Assembly: GCF_910577125.1 (NCBI RefSeq)
Contig: NZ_CAJTMN010000027.1
Location: forward strand, 1-24,149
Direction: 5' to 3'
From: an uncultured Rikenella sp.
Lineage (GTDB): Bacteria > Bacteroidota > Bacteroidia > Bacteroidales > Rikenellaceae
Length of the DNA stretch: 24,149 nt
The position numbers and the translations under genes were made by a program. Positions 23,594 to 24,149 of the stretch are shown one piece after another. Numbering within the stretch: position 1 is the first letter of the stretch; every line of letters starts with the position of its first letter. The notes under the pieces are model-generated. The model was not told the origin of the DNA and made no database searches. It saw only the letters and a list, made by a program, of their open reading frames with translations.

Positions 23594-24149
23594 GGGGTTG
23601 TGACGGATAATGATTATTTCTTGCTACGGGGTCTTCAGCAGAAATTGTGCCACGGTTGAGGGGCGTGGGCGCGCGACAGAGAACAAGGTGCAGTGAACCA
23701 GTAAGCGATACGCAGTATCGCTCCGTCCCGCCGGGGTCACCCGGACGCCGCCCGCGCAGGGCAGTTCCGTCCGGTACAAAGCTCGATAGTCGCCCGCACG
23801 CGTAAAGAGGGATTTCGCTCGTTTTGCGGTGAGCAAAATGAGATGAAATCCCAGCGGGCGACGATTAGAGTGTCCCGCGCGCGACTGCTGGAGAAGGAAA
23901 TCATTCAAACGCGTGGTGCGCGTTTGAATAAGATTTCCGCCAGCGCGCGGTCAAAAGTATCAACAAAGTTTGTGCGACCCATTGGGTCGCCGGCCTCGTC
24001 GCCCAAGCCGCGTAGCGGCTTCGGGGGGATGGGCGACAGGCCGAATGGGGCGGTGAATTGGGCCGTGGATTGGGCTGAGTGCTGTGCGACCCGTAGGGTC
24101 GCGCAGTCCGTCGCCACCCCCGGCGGCGGGCTGCAACTCGACGGAGCTC
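23594..24149 (+). repeat. repeat mosaic at the right end
   Basis: No credible gene is seen. The block holds: GCGCGCGACAGAGAA (about 23669); a hairpin AGCGATACGCAGTATCGCT; the GTCCCGCCGGGGTCACCCGG core (about 23727-23770); hairpin b (23789-23862); and hairpin c (23874-23950, stem TTCAAACGCG/CGCGTTTGAA). Further right are a GCGACCC/GGGTCGC hairpin, the family VI hairpin (about 23998-24042) and another GCGACCC hairpin near 24088. The unit order matches 12237-12765. Confidence 0.8.

Noticed and set aside
7748..24149. CRISPR array
   Set aside because: Repeats are long, irregularly spaced hairpins of several families with no regular spacers and no cas genes.
1..24149. A DGR reverse transcriptase or template repeat inside the window
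   Set aside because: No frame shows reverse transcriptase motifs, and no AAC-rich copy of the cassette core is present, so the DGR link rests only on the variation pattern.

Overview
The window looks like the chromosome of a gut Bacteroidales, most likely Alistipes or a close Rikenellaceae relative. Support comes from high G+C, Bacteroidetes-type promoters (TTG, about 20 nt, TAnnTTTG), a futalosine-pathway mqnC, a split transketolase, pyruvate phosphate dikinase, and DUF2007 and DUF4251 proteins. The genus is an inference; no rRNA or taxonomic marker gene is present.

Layout: 1-519 holds three tandem start-less C-terminal cassettes. Next come mqnC (-), tRNA-Arg(ACG) with promoter and terminator, a leucine-rich-repeat gene (+), a DUF2007 zinc-ribbon gene (+), an unrecognised exported protein (-) and ppdK (-). 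From 7448 to 8651 there are three more cassettes mixed with hairpin repeats. They are followed by two overlapping membrane M23 peptidase genes and gpmI (+) with a strong terminator. From 12196 to 13224 there are composite hairpin repeats and two cassettes. Then come the C-terminal transketolase gene (-), 1.3 kb of repeats, the N-terminal transketolase gene (-) and an AI-2E-type permease (-). From 17473 to 18953 there is one cassette and more repeats. The conserved cluster rsfS-ftsH-cdsA-psd (-), a DUF4251 protein (-) and a final repeat block close the window. About a quarter of the window is intergenic repeat mosaic, much more than usual.

The core genes are housekeeping: central carbon metabolism (ppdK, gpmI, transketolase), menaquinone (mqnC), phospholipid synthesis (cdsA, psd), membrane proteolysis (ftsH), ribosome silencing (rsfS) and envelope hydrolysis (M23 pair).

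The unusual part is a set of nine cassettes, all on the + strand and in five places. Each encodes only the last ~62 residues of a lectin-fold (FISUMP-like) protein, from a shared 12-bp start (CCCGCCCCGGGC, Pro-Ala-Pro-Gly) to a shared LRCLSE-stop end. Their hypervariable codons are almost all NNC or NNT, as expected if AAC/AAT template codons were mutated at adenines by a diversity-generating retroelement (DGR). No reverse transcriptase, template repeat or complete target gene is in the window. The cassettes lie among large hairpin repeats whose stems differ in sequence but stay paired. I propose a dispersed reservoir of diversified C-terminal variable regions; this needs testing.
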